Shown one piece after another: positions 1 to 5,116 of a stretch of DNA of 17,962 bases. The stretch is from Candidatus Saccharimonadota bacterium (GTDB taxonomy: Bacteria > Patescibacteriota > Saccharimonadia > Saccharimonadales > UBA4665): the NCBI GenBank assembly GCA_029288335.1, contig JARIHJ010000035.1:1-17962 (forward strand). The letters are read 5' to 3'. Each line of letters begins with the position of its first letter. The first letter of the stretch is position 1. The position numbers and the translations under genes were made by a program. The notes under the pieces were generated by a model, which had not been told where the DNA came from, searched no databases, and worked only from the letters and a program-made list of their open reading frames with translations.

Positions 1-6
1 GGCTAA
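1..6 (+). CDS. Possible last codons of cytochrome oxidase subunit III (cyoC), cut by window edge
   Basis: The first six bases read GGC TAA, a glycine codon and a stop. Oxidase subunit III proteins often end in a hydrophobic helix followed by glycine, and cyoC normally precedes cyoD, so this is probably the 3' tip of cyoC. Only two codons are visible, so this is inference from context. A competing reading is the frame ending with TGA at 156-158, which overlaps the cyoD start, but its translation does not resemble an oxidase subunit. Confidence 0.3.
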   Translation, partial: G

Positions 7-13
7 TGGTGTG

Positions 14-135
14 GCAAGCTCACTGCGCGGCACATTTTGCCGCTTTTTCTGCGCTTCACTACTCACGTACCAAAAAGTACGCTGCGCCGCGATGCTCGAA
101 AATATCGCCAAACTGTACTCACGTAGTGAGCTTGC
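14..135. repeat. Palindromic, MITE-like intergenic element between cyoC and cyoD
   Basis: The outer arms GCAAGCTCACT (14-24) and AGTGAGCTTGC (125-135) are a perfect 11-bp inverted repeat. Inside lie two hairpins: GCGGCA/TGCCGC (27-32 with 38-43) and CGTAC/GTACG (66-70 with 77-81). A 10-bp direct repeat TACTCACGTA occurs at 60-69 and 116-125, and CTCAC-GTA-GTGAG (118-130) is a further dyad. The layout suits a dispersed non-autonomous repeat or a processing/stability structure within the oxidase mRNA. It is open in more than one frame, which extends the cyoD frame upstream artificially. Copy number elsewhere is unknown. Confidence 0.5.
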
Positions 136-154
136 TGATGACGGGGTTTGGGCT

Positions 155-538
155 ATGAGTGATCAGAAGAACTACACGCTAGAAGAGCCAAAACAGGAAG
201 GCGGTAGCTTGCCCTCATACGTTTTTGGTTTTGTTAGCTCGATCGGGCTGACGTTGGTGGCGTACTTTTTGGCCGTTCACCGCGTCTTCACCGGTTCCAG
301 CCTGATTTTAGTCTTAATGGAGCTCGCGATTTTACAGTTTGTCGCTCAGCTGTTTTTGTTCCTCCATTTCGGTAAGGAAAAATCACCGCGCTGGCGGCTG
401 CTAACAGTTGTGCTGATGCTGGTGTTCGTGCTCATCTTGGTGCTGGGCTCGATCTGGATTATGGCGAGTTTGAACTACAATATGTCGCCTGAAAGAATTC
501 AGCAATATATGCGGCAACAAATAAACGAGGGATTTTAG
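155..538 (+). CDS. cyoD: Cytochrome o ubiquinol oxidase subunit IV (CyoD-like)
   Basis: Predicted 127-residue membrane protein, the small subunit IV of a bo3-type heme-copper quinol oxidase, which supports assembly of the copper site in subunit I. A polar N-terminus (about 25 residues) is followed by three hydrophobic segments (roughly residues 26-46, 52-74 and 82-104). The second ends in the family-like stretch LFLHFGKEKSPRW. E. coli CyoD is 109 residues, so this one carries slightly longer tails. I chose ATG 155 because the family N-terminus begins there; in-frame starts at 92 and 11 would translate the upstream palindromic element into a cysteine-rich peptide unlike the family. The Shine-Dalgarno is weak (GGGG at 143-146). 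The stop overlaps the start of the next gene by one base, so the two are translationally linked. Family assignment is firm; the exact start less so. Confidence 0.83.
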   Translation: MSDQKNYTLEEPKQEGGSLPSYVFGFVSSIGLTLVAYFLAVHRVFTGSSLILVLMELAILQFVAQLFLFLHFGKEKSPRWRLLTVVLMLVFVLILVLGSIWIMASLNYNMSPERIQQYMRQQINEGF

Positions 539-1422
539 TGGCGGCGGTTGCAGAAGAGTTAGTCACGCGCGGGAAATCGTCGGCGTGGTCGAGCGCAAAG
601 GCTTATGTTGAACTGGTTAAACCGGAACGGACCCTGGTCAACGTATTGACGGCGGTGGCTGGTTTTTTGCTGGCGAGCCGCTGGCATTTTAGCGCTAGCC
701 TGATAATTTTTACCCTGCTCGGGACTACGTTTACGATTGCTAGCGCCTGTGTCAGCAATAATTTACTAGACAGAAAGGTCGACAAGCAGATGAAGCGCAC
801 GAGTGCCCGCGTGCTCGTGACCGGCGAGGTTGGCCCACGTGCTGCACTAATTTTTGCTCTAGTATTAGCCGCTGGTGGTTTTAGCCTGCTCGCACTGGTT
901 AACTGGCTGACTTTTGCCCTCGGTGCACTGGCATTTATCAGTTATGTATTTATTTATGGGCTAGCTAAGCGGAAGACTATCTGGTCGACGCTGATTGGCA
1001 CACTACCTGGCGGCTTGTCGCTAGTTGCTGGCTATACAGCGGTGACCGACCAGCTGAGCTTTACCGCGGTGCTATTATTTCTAGCTATGCTAGCTTGGCA
1101 AATGGCGCATTTTTACGCGATTGCAGTCTACCGACGAAGTGACTATGCTAGCGCCAACTTGCCGGTCTGGGCAGTCAAGAAAGGTGTAGTCTCTACTCGC
1201 CGGCAAGTCATCGGTTGGATACTAGCGTTCGCGATTATCGGCTTAGTGCTGGCAATAGTGGTTGGTAGTTGGTTGCTAGCGGTCGTTATACTGGTTGTAA
1301 GTAGCTGGTGGCTGCGCGCTAGTATAGCGAGCAGCAAGAATTGGGCCAGAAAAAGCTTCAGTATTTCACTTTCAGTTATGCTAATTTTTTGCCTGGCGCT
1401 AGCACTGTCGCCACTCGCGTGA
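538..1422 (+). CDS. cyoE: Protoheme IX farnesyltransferase (heme O synthase)
   Basis: A 294-residue UbiA-superfamily prenyltransferase that attaches a farnesyl group to protoheme IX to give heme O for the bo3 oxidase. The signature NNLLDRKVD (74-82) carries the Mg-diphosphate-binding aspartates in the NxxxDxxxD pattern. The second aspartate-rich region appears as YRRSDYASANLP near residue 200. About eight or nine membrane helices are evident, and the length matches E. coli CyoE (296). The start is GTG 538, sharing its G with the cyoD stop codon, and preceded by GAGGGA (527-532). It is the last gene of the visible oxidase operon; no obvious terminator follows directly. In this organism type the protoheme substrate may be imported from a host, which is inference: no heme biosynthesis gene is visible here. 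Confidence 0.92.
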   Translation: MAAVAEELVTRGKSSAWSSAKAYVELVKPERTLVNVLTAVAGFLLASRWHFSASLIIFTLLGTTFTIASACVSNNLLDRKVDKQMKRTSARVLVTGEVGPRAALIFALVLAAGGFSLLALVNWLTFALGALAFISYVFIYGLAKRKTIWSTLIGTLPGGLSLVAGYTAVTDQLSFTAVLLFLAMLAWQMAHFYAIAVYRRSDYASANLPVWAVKKGVVSTRRQVIGWILAFAIIGLVLAIVVGSWLLAVVILVVSSWWLRASIASSKNWARKSFSISLSVMLIFCLALALSPLA

Positions 1423-1511
1423 GAGCATTAGCGGCTTGATTGATATTTATCACAAACCACGCGTGGCGATTGTCACAGCGACTTAGCCTAAATTAACGTA
1501 AGCTAAATTTA
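1423..1511. other. Spacer after cyoE, possible promoter region of the structured leader
   Basis: No gene is seen. It holds a perfect 10-bp palindrome, CCACGCGTGG at 1457-1466, that could be an operator. AT-rich TAAATT-like boxes follow at about 1489-1510, but I cannot assign a well-spaced -35/-10 pair, so the promoter driving the following leader is not located with confidence. Confidence 0.3.
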
Positions 1512-1692
1512 CCTTCAAGGGTTTTGGAGAACGAAGCGGGTCCCATTAGTAATTTATTAAGTGGCCGAGGCATTCGTCCCAAACACCCTTGTAAGGGCAA
1601 AAGGAAAACCAATAAGTTAAATTTTGCCCTCACTCTTCTTTTATTAGAGTCGGAAGTGGCTCTTAAGTGTTAGTTATTAATTTCGAGGAGGG
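1512..1692 (+). ncRNA. Structured 5' leader / candidate cis-regulatory RNA of unknown class
   Basis: A rod-like hairpin spans 1512-1596. CCTT (1512-1515) pairs with AAGG (1593-1596), CAAGGG (1516-1521) with CCCTTG (1586-1591), and UUUGG (1523-1527) with CCAAA (1579-1583). Then ACGAA (1531-1535) pairs with UUCGU (1573-1577), and an apical UUAGU/AUUAA helix closes at 1546-1560. A second helix, AGGGCAAAA (1594-1602) with UUUUGCCCU (1622-1630), overlaps the base of the first by three bases. A third, ACUCU/AGAGU, lies at 1632-1650. CCCUC (1627-1631) is complementary to the Shine-Dalgarno core GAGGG (1688-1692). I do not recognise an SRP, 6S, RNase P, T-box or common riboswitch signature. The pairing was worked out by eye. 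Confidence 0.5.
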
Positions 1693-1701
1693 TTATTTAT
1701 T

Positions 1702-1947
1702 ATGATCGAGACGGAGCAACTAAGAGATTTTATAAATATGCAGGAGCGCAAACTGCAGGCAAAAATCTACGCCCGCAAGTACGAACGACTGGCTGGCGGC
1801 ATTGGCAGCCAGGCATCGGTCAAGAAGTTGCCGCACGGCGAGTTGGTGTACCATTATCGGCCTAATGAGGGTGTCTGGGTGGAGCGCCGCGGCCAACGTA
1901 AAACTGATAATGCGCTTGCGGCTTACGAGCTGAAATTTCTGCGGTAG
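1702..1947 (+). CDS. Unassigned 81-residue basic protein
   Basis: I do not recognise a family. The protein begins with a charged, probably helical stretch (residues 1-33, rich in Lys, Arg, Glu and Gln). A glycine turn follows (33-37), then a segment with alternating aromatic and hydrophobic residues (about 45-60, including LVYHYRPNEGVWVERR) that looks like a short beta hairpin. It is overall basic, has no membrane segment and no cysteines, so a nucleic-acid or ribosome contact is possible but unproven. The start is ATG 1702, strongly supported by GAGGAGGG at 1685-1692, nine bases upstream. The long structured leader before it suggests post-transcriptional control. The gene ends 37 bases before the next start, and that spacer holds a separate promoter-like box. 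Confidence 0.7.
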   Translation: MIETEQLRDFINMQERKLQAKIYARKYERLAGGIGSQASVKKLPHGELVYHYRPNEGVWVERRGQRKTDNALAAYELKFLR

Positions 1948-1970
1948 AATTTGTTAATAAGTTAGTGTTC

Positions 1971-1976
1971 TATAAT
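1971..1976 (+). promoter_or_regulatory. -10 box TATAAT, leaderless-type promoter
   Basis: A perfect TATAAT ends eight bases before the ATG at 1985, so transcription should start at or next to the start codon. No Shine-Dalgarno is present. The best -35 candidate, TTGTTA at 1951-1956, is only 14 bases away, so the -35 is uncertain. Confidence 0.6.
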
Positions 1977-1984
1977 AAAAGCTT

Positions 1985-2194
1985 ATGGCTGACCCGCTAG
2001 ACGATGACTTATTTGAAGGTACGTTTAACACGGACAAAAATTACGCCGATAGCGTTTTACGGGCGCATGGCTATGATCCAAAGGAATTAAGCGACGCCGA
2101 AAAGCGTGAGCTGCTAGCCGATTTGGATGATCGCAGTGATCCCGATGATTCGCGTTTGAGTAACATCGACGAGACTAATAATGAAAGCAGCTAG
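1985..2194 (+). CDS. Unassigned 69-residue acidic protein
   Basis: Small, very acidic, probably soluble protein without recognisable family. Aspartate clusters sit at residues 6-8 and again in the last third (about 46-55). A middle helix-like segment (residues 17-46) contains HGYDPKELSDAEKRELLADL, reminiscent only in general form of short helical adaptor segments. There is no cysteine, signal peptide or membrane span. The TATAAT box immediately upstream and the lack of a Shine-Dalgarno suggest a leaderless mRNA. Codon use resembles that of neighbouring genes and the frame is open from the promoter-proximal ATG, which supports a real gene despite its size. The strongly acidic tail could mimic nucleic acid, but that is speculation. 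Confidence 0.6.
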   Translation: MADPLDDDLFEGTFNTDKNYADSVLRAHGYDPKELSDAEKRELLADLDDRSDPDDSRLSNIDETNNESS

Positions 2195-2198
2195 CGCT

Positions 2199-2302
2199 GG
2201 CTCTCCAATTAGAATATAGCGAGCCTCGTCGCGGCTAAACCAATACCCGCCGTGCTCGTTTATACTCCGCGCGATGGGTCCCTTTTAGCCGTGCCACTCG
2301 CT
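2199..2302 (+). ncRNA. Dyad-rich stretch; candidate structured 3' end or terminator
   Basis: Nested complementary arms: AGCGAG (2218-2223) with CTCGCT (2297-2302), CGGCTAAA (2232-2239) with TTTAGCCG (2284-2291), and ACCC (2245-2248) with GGGT (2276-2279), the last followed by CCCTTTT. An alternative helix GGCTC (2199-2203) with GAGCC (2221-2225) competes with the outer one. It lies upstream of the likely promoter of the next gene, so it probably belongs to the 3' end of the preceding transcript or to a separate small RNA. No tRNA or known RNA family fits. Confidence 0.35.
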
Positions 2303-2325
2303 GGTTGTGGTCTAGCGTGCTAGCT

Positions 2326-2354
2326 TTGCTTAAAAAGTGAAACTAGCGGATAAT
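2326..2354 (+). promoter_or_regulatory. Promoter of the transporter gene (TTGCTT-N17-GATAAT)
   Basis: TTGCTT (2326-2331) is separated by 17 bases from GATAAT (2349-2354). The -10 box ends ten bases before ATG 2365, so the transcript would start about 0-3 nt before the start codon. No Shine-Dalgarno is visible. Confidence 0.55.
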
Positions 2355-2364
2355 TATTACTACG

Positions 2365-3225
2365 ATGTTGGGTGCGTTTTTCGTTAGCTTGGCAGCAGCA
2401 GCTTCTAACGCAACGTCAAACGTGCTGCAGCGCGGCGCGCACATCGATGCTCTGTCAGAAAATAATCAGCCCTTTTCGCTTAAATTTTTAGCCGGTGTAA
2501 TTCGCCGGCCGCGCTGGTTACTTGGAATTATCACGATGATAGCTTCGTTCATTCTGCAGGCGTTTGGCCTTGCGATGTCATCGCTTGTGGTAGTTCAGCC
2601 GTTAATTGTGCTGGAGCTGCCGTTTGCGCTGCTCGGCGCGGGCCTTTTCTTGAAGGAAGAGCTGACTAGTCGCGAGTGGATTGGCGCCACTCTAATGTTC
2701 TGTGGTGTGCTGGTCTTTGTAATAATGCTCGATCCGTCGCCGGGTAACCCGCTTGGCTCTGTCGGTACCAGAGTCGGCGCGATCTCAATGGTGGTAACGC
2801 TACTAATTATTGCGGCTTTATATGTTGTCAGCTTGAGGTTTGGTTCGCGGATTAAAACTGCTCTGCTCGGCCTTGCGGCTGGAGTTGGCTTTGGGCTCAC
2901 CGCGGTTGTAATTAAGGATATGACGGCACGGATTGGCGCTCATGGATTCTTTTCGATTTTTAGTAGCTGGCAAGTCTATATTATGGCGTTATTTGGCATT
3001 TTGTCGGTGTATTTGTTTCAATATGCGCTTGCCAGCGGGCGGCTGATGTATGCGCAGCCGGGCGTGACGCTAGCCGATCCGTTTATCGCAATTATCTGGG
3101 GGCTTTTAGTCTATAACGAAAACATCCGCGGCGGGATTTATATACTTTTCGCGCTTATTGGGGTGACTATGACTGCCGCCGGTGTGTTTATTCTCTCGCG
3201 CAGTCCCGCTTTGAAAGCCAGTTGA
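2365..3225 (+). CDS. DMT-superfamily (EamA/NIPA-like) membrane transporter
   Basis: A 286-residue integral membrane protein with about nine or ten hydrophobic helices. The first half contains SNVLQRGA, then two adjacent helices rich in small residues with VVVQPLIVLELPFALLGA, followed by LKEELTSREWIGATLMFCGV. The E/R-rich loop before a helix is typical of drug/metabolite transporters and of the NIPA-type magnesium-transporter branch. The second half repeats the arrangement (AQPGVTLADPFIAIIWGLL followed by the last helix), as expected from internal duplication. The substrate cannot be read from sequence; metabolite efflux/uptake or a divalent cation are both possible. It appears to be monocistronic from a leaderless-type promoter. 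Its last codons overlap the promoter of the following tRNA gene. Confidence 0.72.
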   Translation: MLGAFFVSLAAAASNATSNVLQRGAHIDALSENNQPFSLKFLAGVIRRPRWLLGIITMIASFILQAFGLAMSSLVVVQPLIVLELPFALLGAGLFLKEELTSREWIGATLMFCGVLVFVIMLDPSPGNPLGSVGTRVGAISMVVTLLIIAALYVVSLRFGSRIKTALLGLAAGVGFGLTAVVIKDMTARIGAHGFFSIFSSWQVYIMALFGILSVYLFQYALASGRLMYAQPGVTLADPFIAIIWGLLVYNENIRGGIYILFALIGVTMTAAGVFILSRSPALKAS

Positions 3226-3238
3226 AATAAGTTAAAAT
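3211..3238 (+). promoter_or_regulatory. Promoter of tRNA-Gln (TTGAAA-N16-TAAAAT)
   Basis: TTGAAA at 3211-3216 and TAAAAT at 3233-3238 are 16 bases apart, with the tRNA 12 bases downstream of the -10 box. The -35 lies inside the last codons of the transporter gene. Confidence 0.6.
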
Positions 3239-3250
3239 TTAACCTGTTGT

Positions 3251-3325
3251 TAGGGCGTAGCCAAGCGGTAAGGCAACGGGTTTTGGTCCCGTGATTCGCA
3301 GGTTCGAATCCTGCCGCCCTAGCCA
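3251..3325 (+). tRNA. tRNA-Gln (anticodon TTG), CCA encoded
   Basis: All four arms fold. The acceptor is TAGGGCG with CGCCCTA, the D stem GCC/GGC, the anticodon stem ACGGG/CCCGT around loop TTTTGGT, and the T arm GCAGG-TTCGAAT-CCTGC. The anticodon TTG reads CAA (and CAG by wobble). The weak U1-A72 pair and discriminator G73 (3322) are classic glutamine identity elements. The 3' CCA is encoded at 3323-3325. The body is 72 nt plus CCA. Whether it is charged directly by GlnRS or through Glu-tRNA and GatCAB cannot be told from this window. Confidence 0.96.
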
Positions 3326-3333
3326 ATTCAAGT

Positions 3334-4050
3334 CTATTGATAATTTGGGGCGGGCGGCAGGCCGAAAAACTGTTCCAAGGTCAATGTATTGGTATTATGC
3401 AGTTCGGTTGCCAGAGAGACGCCAACATAGCGGTAGTGCCAAGATTCCCAGTCGTAGCCAGTAATAGATGTTAGCCCTTTGGGATAGCGCAGTAAGAAGC
3501 CGTATTTATAGGCATTAGCTGCCACCCACTCACCGGCCGGCGTATTTGCAAAACAATTATCAATCGAGCAATTCCCTGTGCCGAGATCCACTGCCCAGCC
3601 AGTCTGATGCTCGCTATAACCGGGCCTAGCACTTAAAGAATCGGCATAACTTACGCCCCCAGCCTTGACCATACTGCCATAGGCGGCCACCTGAGTATCG
3701 TATGAGCGGTAGCCACTCGCGGCGTAAAGGTTCAGTCCTTGCTTGCCGGCGGCTGCGATCATCGACTTGAGCGCGCTAGCGGCTTCGGCGCGCATTTCCT
3801 GACCATTACCGACCGAGACTAGGTCGCTGGGTGCGTAATCTATCGGATCTAGCGGCCGGAGTTTGTTGACGACAACCCACAAGCTCGTTGGGTCGGTTAG
3901 CGAGTATTGTTGCTTATTGAAGGTCGCACTGGTAGCTTTTGTGGGGCTAGCACCTCGGTTGTTATACTGGGGCGCACCAGCATTATGGTGCCAAAAAATT
4001 ACACCGATGATAATTAAGACAATAATTACTGGAACTATTAACTTTTTCAT
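3334..4050 (-). CDS. Membrane-anchored D-alanyl-D-alanine carboxypeptidase, M15B/VanY type
   Basis: A 238-residue zinc peptidase that trims the terminal D-alanine from peptidoglycan stem peptides. An uncleaved-looking N-terminal anchor (residues 4-20, hydrophobic after MKK) is followed by a Ser/Thr/Gln-rich linker to about residue 50. The catalytic domain then shows SGYRSYDTQ (112-120), SEHQTGWAVD with zinc ligands His148 and Asp155, and ESWHYR with catalytic Glu202 and zinc ligand His205. All metal and catalytic positions are kept. Cys161 and Cys166 are close enough to form a disulfide outside the membrane. No vanR/vanS/vanX genes are nearby, so ordinary wall remodelling is more likely than glycopeptide resistance. 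The gene is convergent with tRNA-Gln, with eight bases between them, and divergent from the hydrolase operon. Confidence 0.9.
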   Translation of the reverse strand: MKKLIVPVIIVLIIIGVIFWHHNAGAPQYNNRGASPTKATSATFNKQQYSLTDPTSLWVVVNKLRPLDPIDYAPSDLVSVGNGQEMRAEAASALKSMIAAAGKQGLNLYAASGYRSYDTQVAAYGSMVKAGGVSYADSLSARPGYSEHQTGWAVDLGTGNCSIDNCFANTPAGEWVAANAYKYGFLLRYPKGLTSITGYDWESWHYRYVGVSLATELHNTNTLTLEQFFGLPPAPNYQ

Positions 4051-4058
4051 TTATGCTA

Positions 4059-4064
4059 ATTATA
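4059..4064 (-). promoter_or_regulatory. -10 box TATAAT of the carboxypeptidase gene
   Basis: On the minus strand TATAAT ends eight bases before the ATG at 4050, with no Shine-Dalgarno in between, giving a leaderless-type arrangement. The -35 region would fall in the dyad at 4080-4096 and has no good consensus. Confidence 0.6.
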
Positions 4065-4079
4065 CTAAGATTACACAAC

Positions 4080-4096
4080 TTAGCCAGCGTGGCTAA
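4080..4096. promoter_or_regulatory. 17-bp dyad TTAGCCA-GCG-TGGCTAA, candidate operator
   Basis: A perfect 7-bp inverted repeat with a 3-bp centre lies between the two divergent -10 boxes and covers the expected -35 position of both. This is the place for a shared operator or activator site. No transcription factor gene is adjacent. Confidence 0.4.
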
Positions 4097-4110
4097 AAAT
4101 AAGAAATTAG

Positions 4111-4125
4111 TATAAAATATATAAT
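4111..4125 (+). promoter_or_regulatory. -10 region (TATAAA / TATAAT) of the hydrolase-glycosyltransferase operon
   Basis: TATAAA at 4111-4116 and TATAAT at 4120-4125 precede ATG 4129. With the first, transcription would begin within a few bases of the start codon; the second is too close to the ATG to serve it. No Shine-Dalgarno is present. No convincing -35 is seen. Confidence 0.45.
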
Positions 4126-4128
4126 TAA

Positions 4129-5055
4129 ATGTCGGGTACTAAACTACCAGAAGATTTTATTGAGCCATTAAACTTGGGCGGAATGCGCGGCCGGATGCTG
4201 CGTATGCCGGCGCCAAAAAAATATCAGGGCCGCGAAATTCTGTTCGTCTATGGTCAGCACTCCAGCCTAGAACGCCTCTGGGGGTTAATGCAGGTACTGA
4301 ACCGCTACAGCGCGGTGACAATGCCTGATTTGCCCGGGTTTGGCGGTATGGATAGTTTTTACAAAGTGGGGCGCAAGCCGACGCTTGACGAGCTAGCCGA
4401 TTATCTGGCGACGTTTATCCGCTGGCGCTATAAACGTAAGCGGCTAAAGATTGCGGGCCTGAGCTTTGGATTTTTGGTCATTACCAGAATGTTGCAGCGC
4501 TACCCCGATATTGCTGCCAAAGTCGATATCGTTATTAGTATCGTCGGCTTTGCTCATCATGACGATTTCAAGTTCAGCCGTCGACGTTTTTTGTTCTATA
4601 AATACGGCTCGGCTTTCTTCTCGCTGCGCGTGCCGGCGTTTGTGTTTCAGCATATTTTTCTAGCACCTGCCTGGCTCCGCTTGGTCTATCACCACTCATT
4701 CAATGCCCGCGAAAAGTTTGCCGGCAAAATTGGCGATGACTTCAAAGCCACGATGGACATCGAGCTCAAGCTTTGGAAAATCAATGACATTAGGACTCAA
4801 ATGTTTTGCAATGGCCAGATGTTTTCGCTTGACAACTGCCGGCAACGGCTCGACTTGCCGCTATATCATATCTTTGTAAGCGCCGATCAATATCTCGATC
4901 AGCACCGCGTCGAGCAGCATCTTCGGGTAGTTTTTGAGGATTTCCACGCTGCTAAGGCCAACCTCGAAGTCCACTCGGTTAGCGTGATTGCCGATGCCAA
5001 GGAAGCTTCGGTGATGGTACCGGCTACCGTGAGGCGAGTTTTGCGAGAGGGCTAG
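4129..5055 (+). CDS. Alpha/beta-hydrolase fold protein, first gene of envelope operon
   Basis: A 308-residue predicted alpha/beta hydrolase. The oxyanion-loop region YGQHSS (41-46), the DLPGFGGMDS loop (67-76) and the nucleophile elbow GLSFG with Ser112 are in the expected order and spacing. The SADQYLD stretch in the last third is a good place for the acid residue. Where a catalytic histidine usually follows, the sequence reads IADAKEASVM with no histidine, so the triad may use the nearby VHSV histidine or the protein may be non-catalytic. There is no signal peptide; a central basic, aromatic region (about 145-185) could touch the membrane. The gene heads a + strand series with two glycosyltransferases and a membrane transporter, suggesting a substrate such as a lipid or acylated sugar. 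That link is inference. Confidence 0.75.
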   Translation: MSGTKLPEDFIEPLNLGGMRGRMLRMPAPKKYQGREILFVYGQHSSLERLWGLMQVLNRYSAVTMPDLPGFGGMDSFYKVGRKPTLDELADYLATFIRWRYKRKRLKIAGLSFGFLVITRMLQRYPDIAAKVDIVISIVGFAHHDDFKFSRRRFLFYKYGSAFFSLRVPAFVFQHIFLAPAWLRLVYHHSFNAREKFAGKIGDDFKATMDIELKLWKINDIRTQMFCNGQMFSLDNCRQRLDLPLYHIFVSADQYLDQHRVEQHLRVVFEDFHAAKANLEVHSVSVIADAKEASVMVPATVRRVLREG

Positions 5056-5068
5056 TTTAAGCTATAAT
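5041..5068 (+). promoter_or_regulatory. Internal promoter TTGCGA-N16-TATAAT before the glycosyltransferases
   Basis: TTGCGA (5041-5046) lies inside the last codons of the hydrolase gene, with TATAAT at 5063-5068. The start would leave a leader of about 40 bases carrying AGGA (5105-5108) before TTG 5117. This is a conventional leadered promoter, unlike the leaderless ones nearby. Confidence 0.55.
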
Positions 5069-5116
5069 TCAAGCGAGATTGAGTGCTTAAACGGTAGGCA
5101 TTAAAGGATTTATAAG

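Noticed and set aside
11..154. N-terminal extension of cyoD from GTG 11
   Set aside because: It translates the palindromic element and does not look like the oxidase subunit IV N-terminus.
1512..1692. SRP RNA, 6S RNA, T-box or tmRNA identity for the structured leader
   Set aside because: The SRP apical loop signature, the large 6S central bubble, the T-box antiterminator sequence and a tRNA-like domain are all absent.
3138..3326. Minus-strand reading frame across tRNA-Gln
   Set aside because: It is antisense to the tRNA and the transporter end; such frames (AAGFEPANHG-type peptides) are a well-known artefact of translating tRNA genes.
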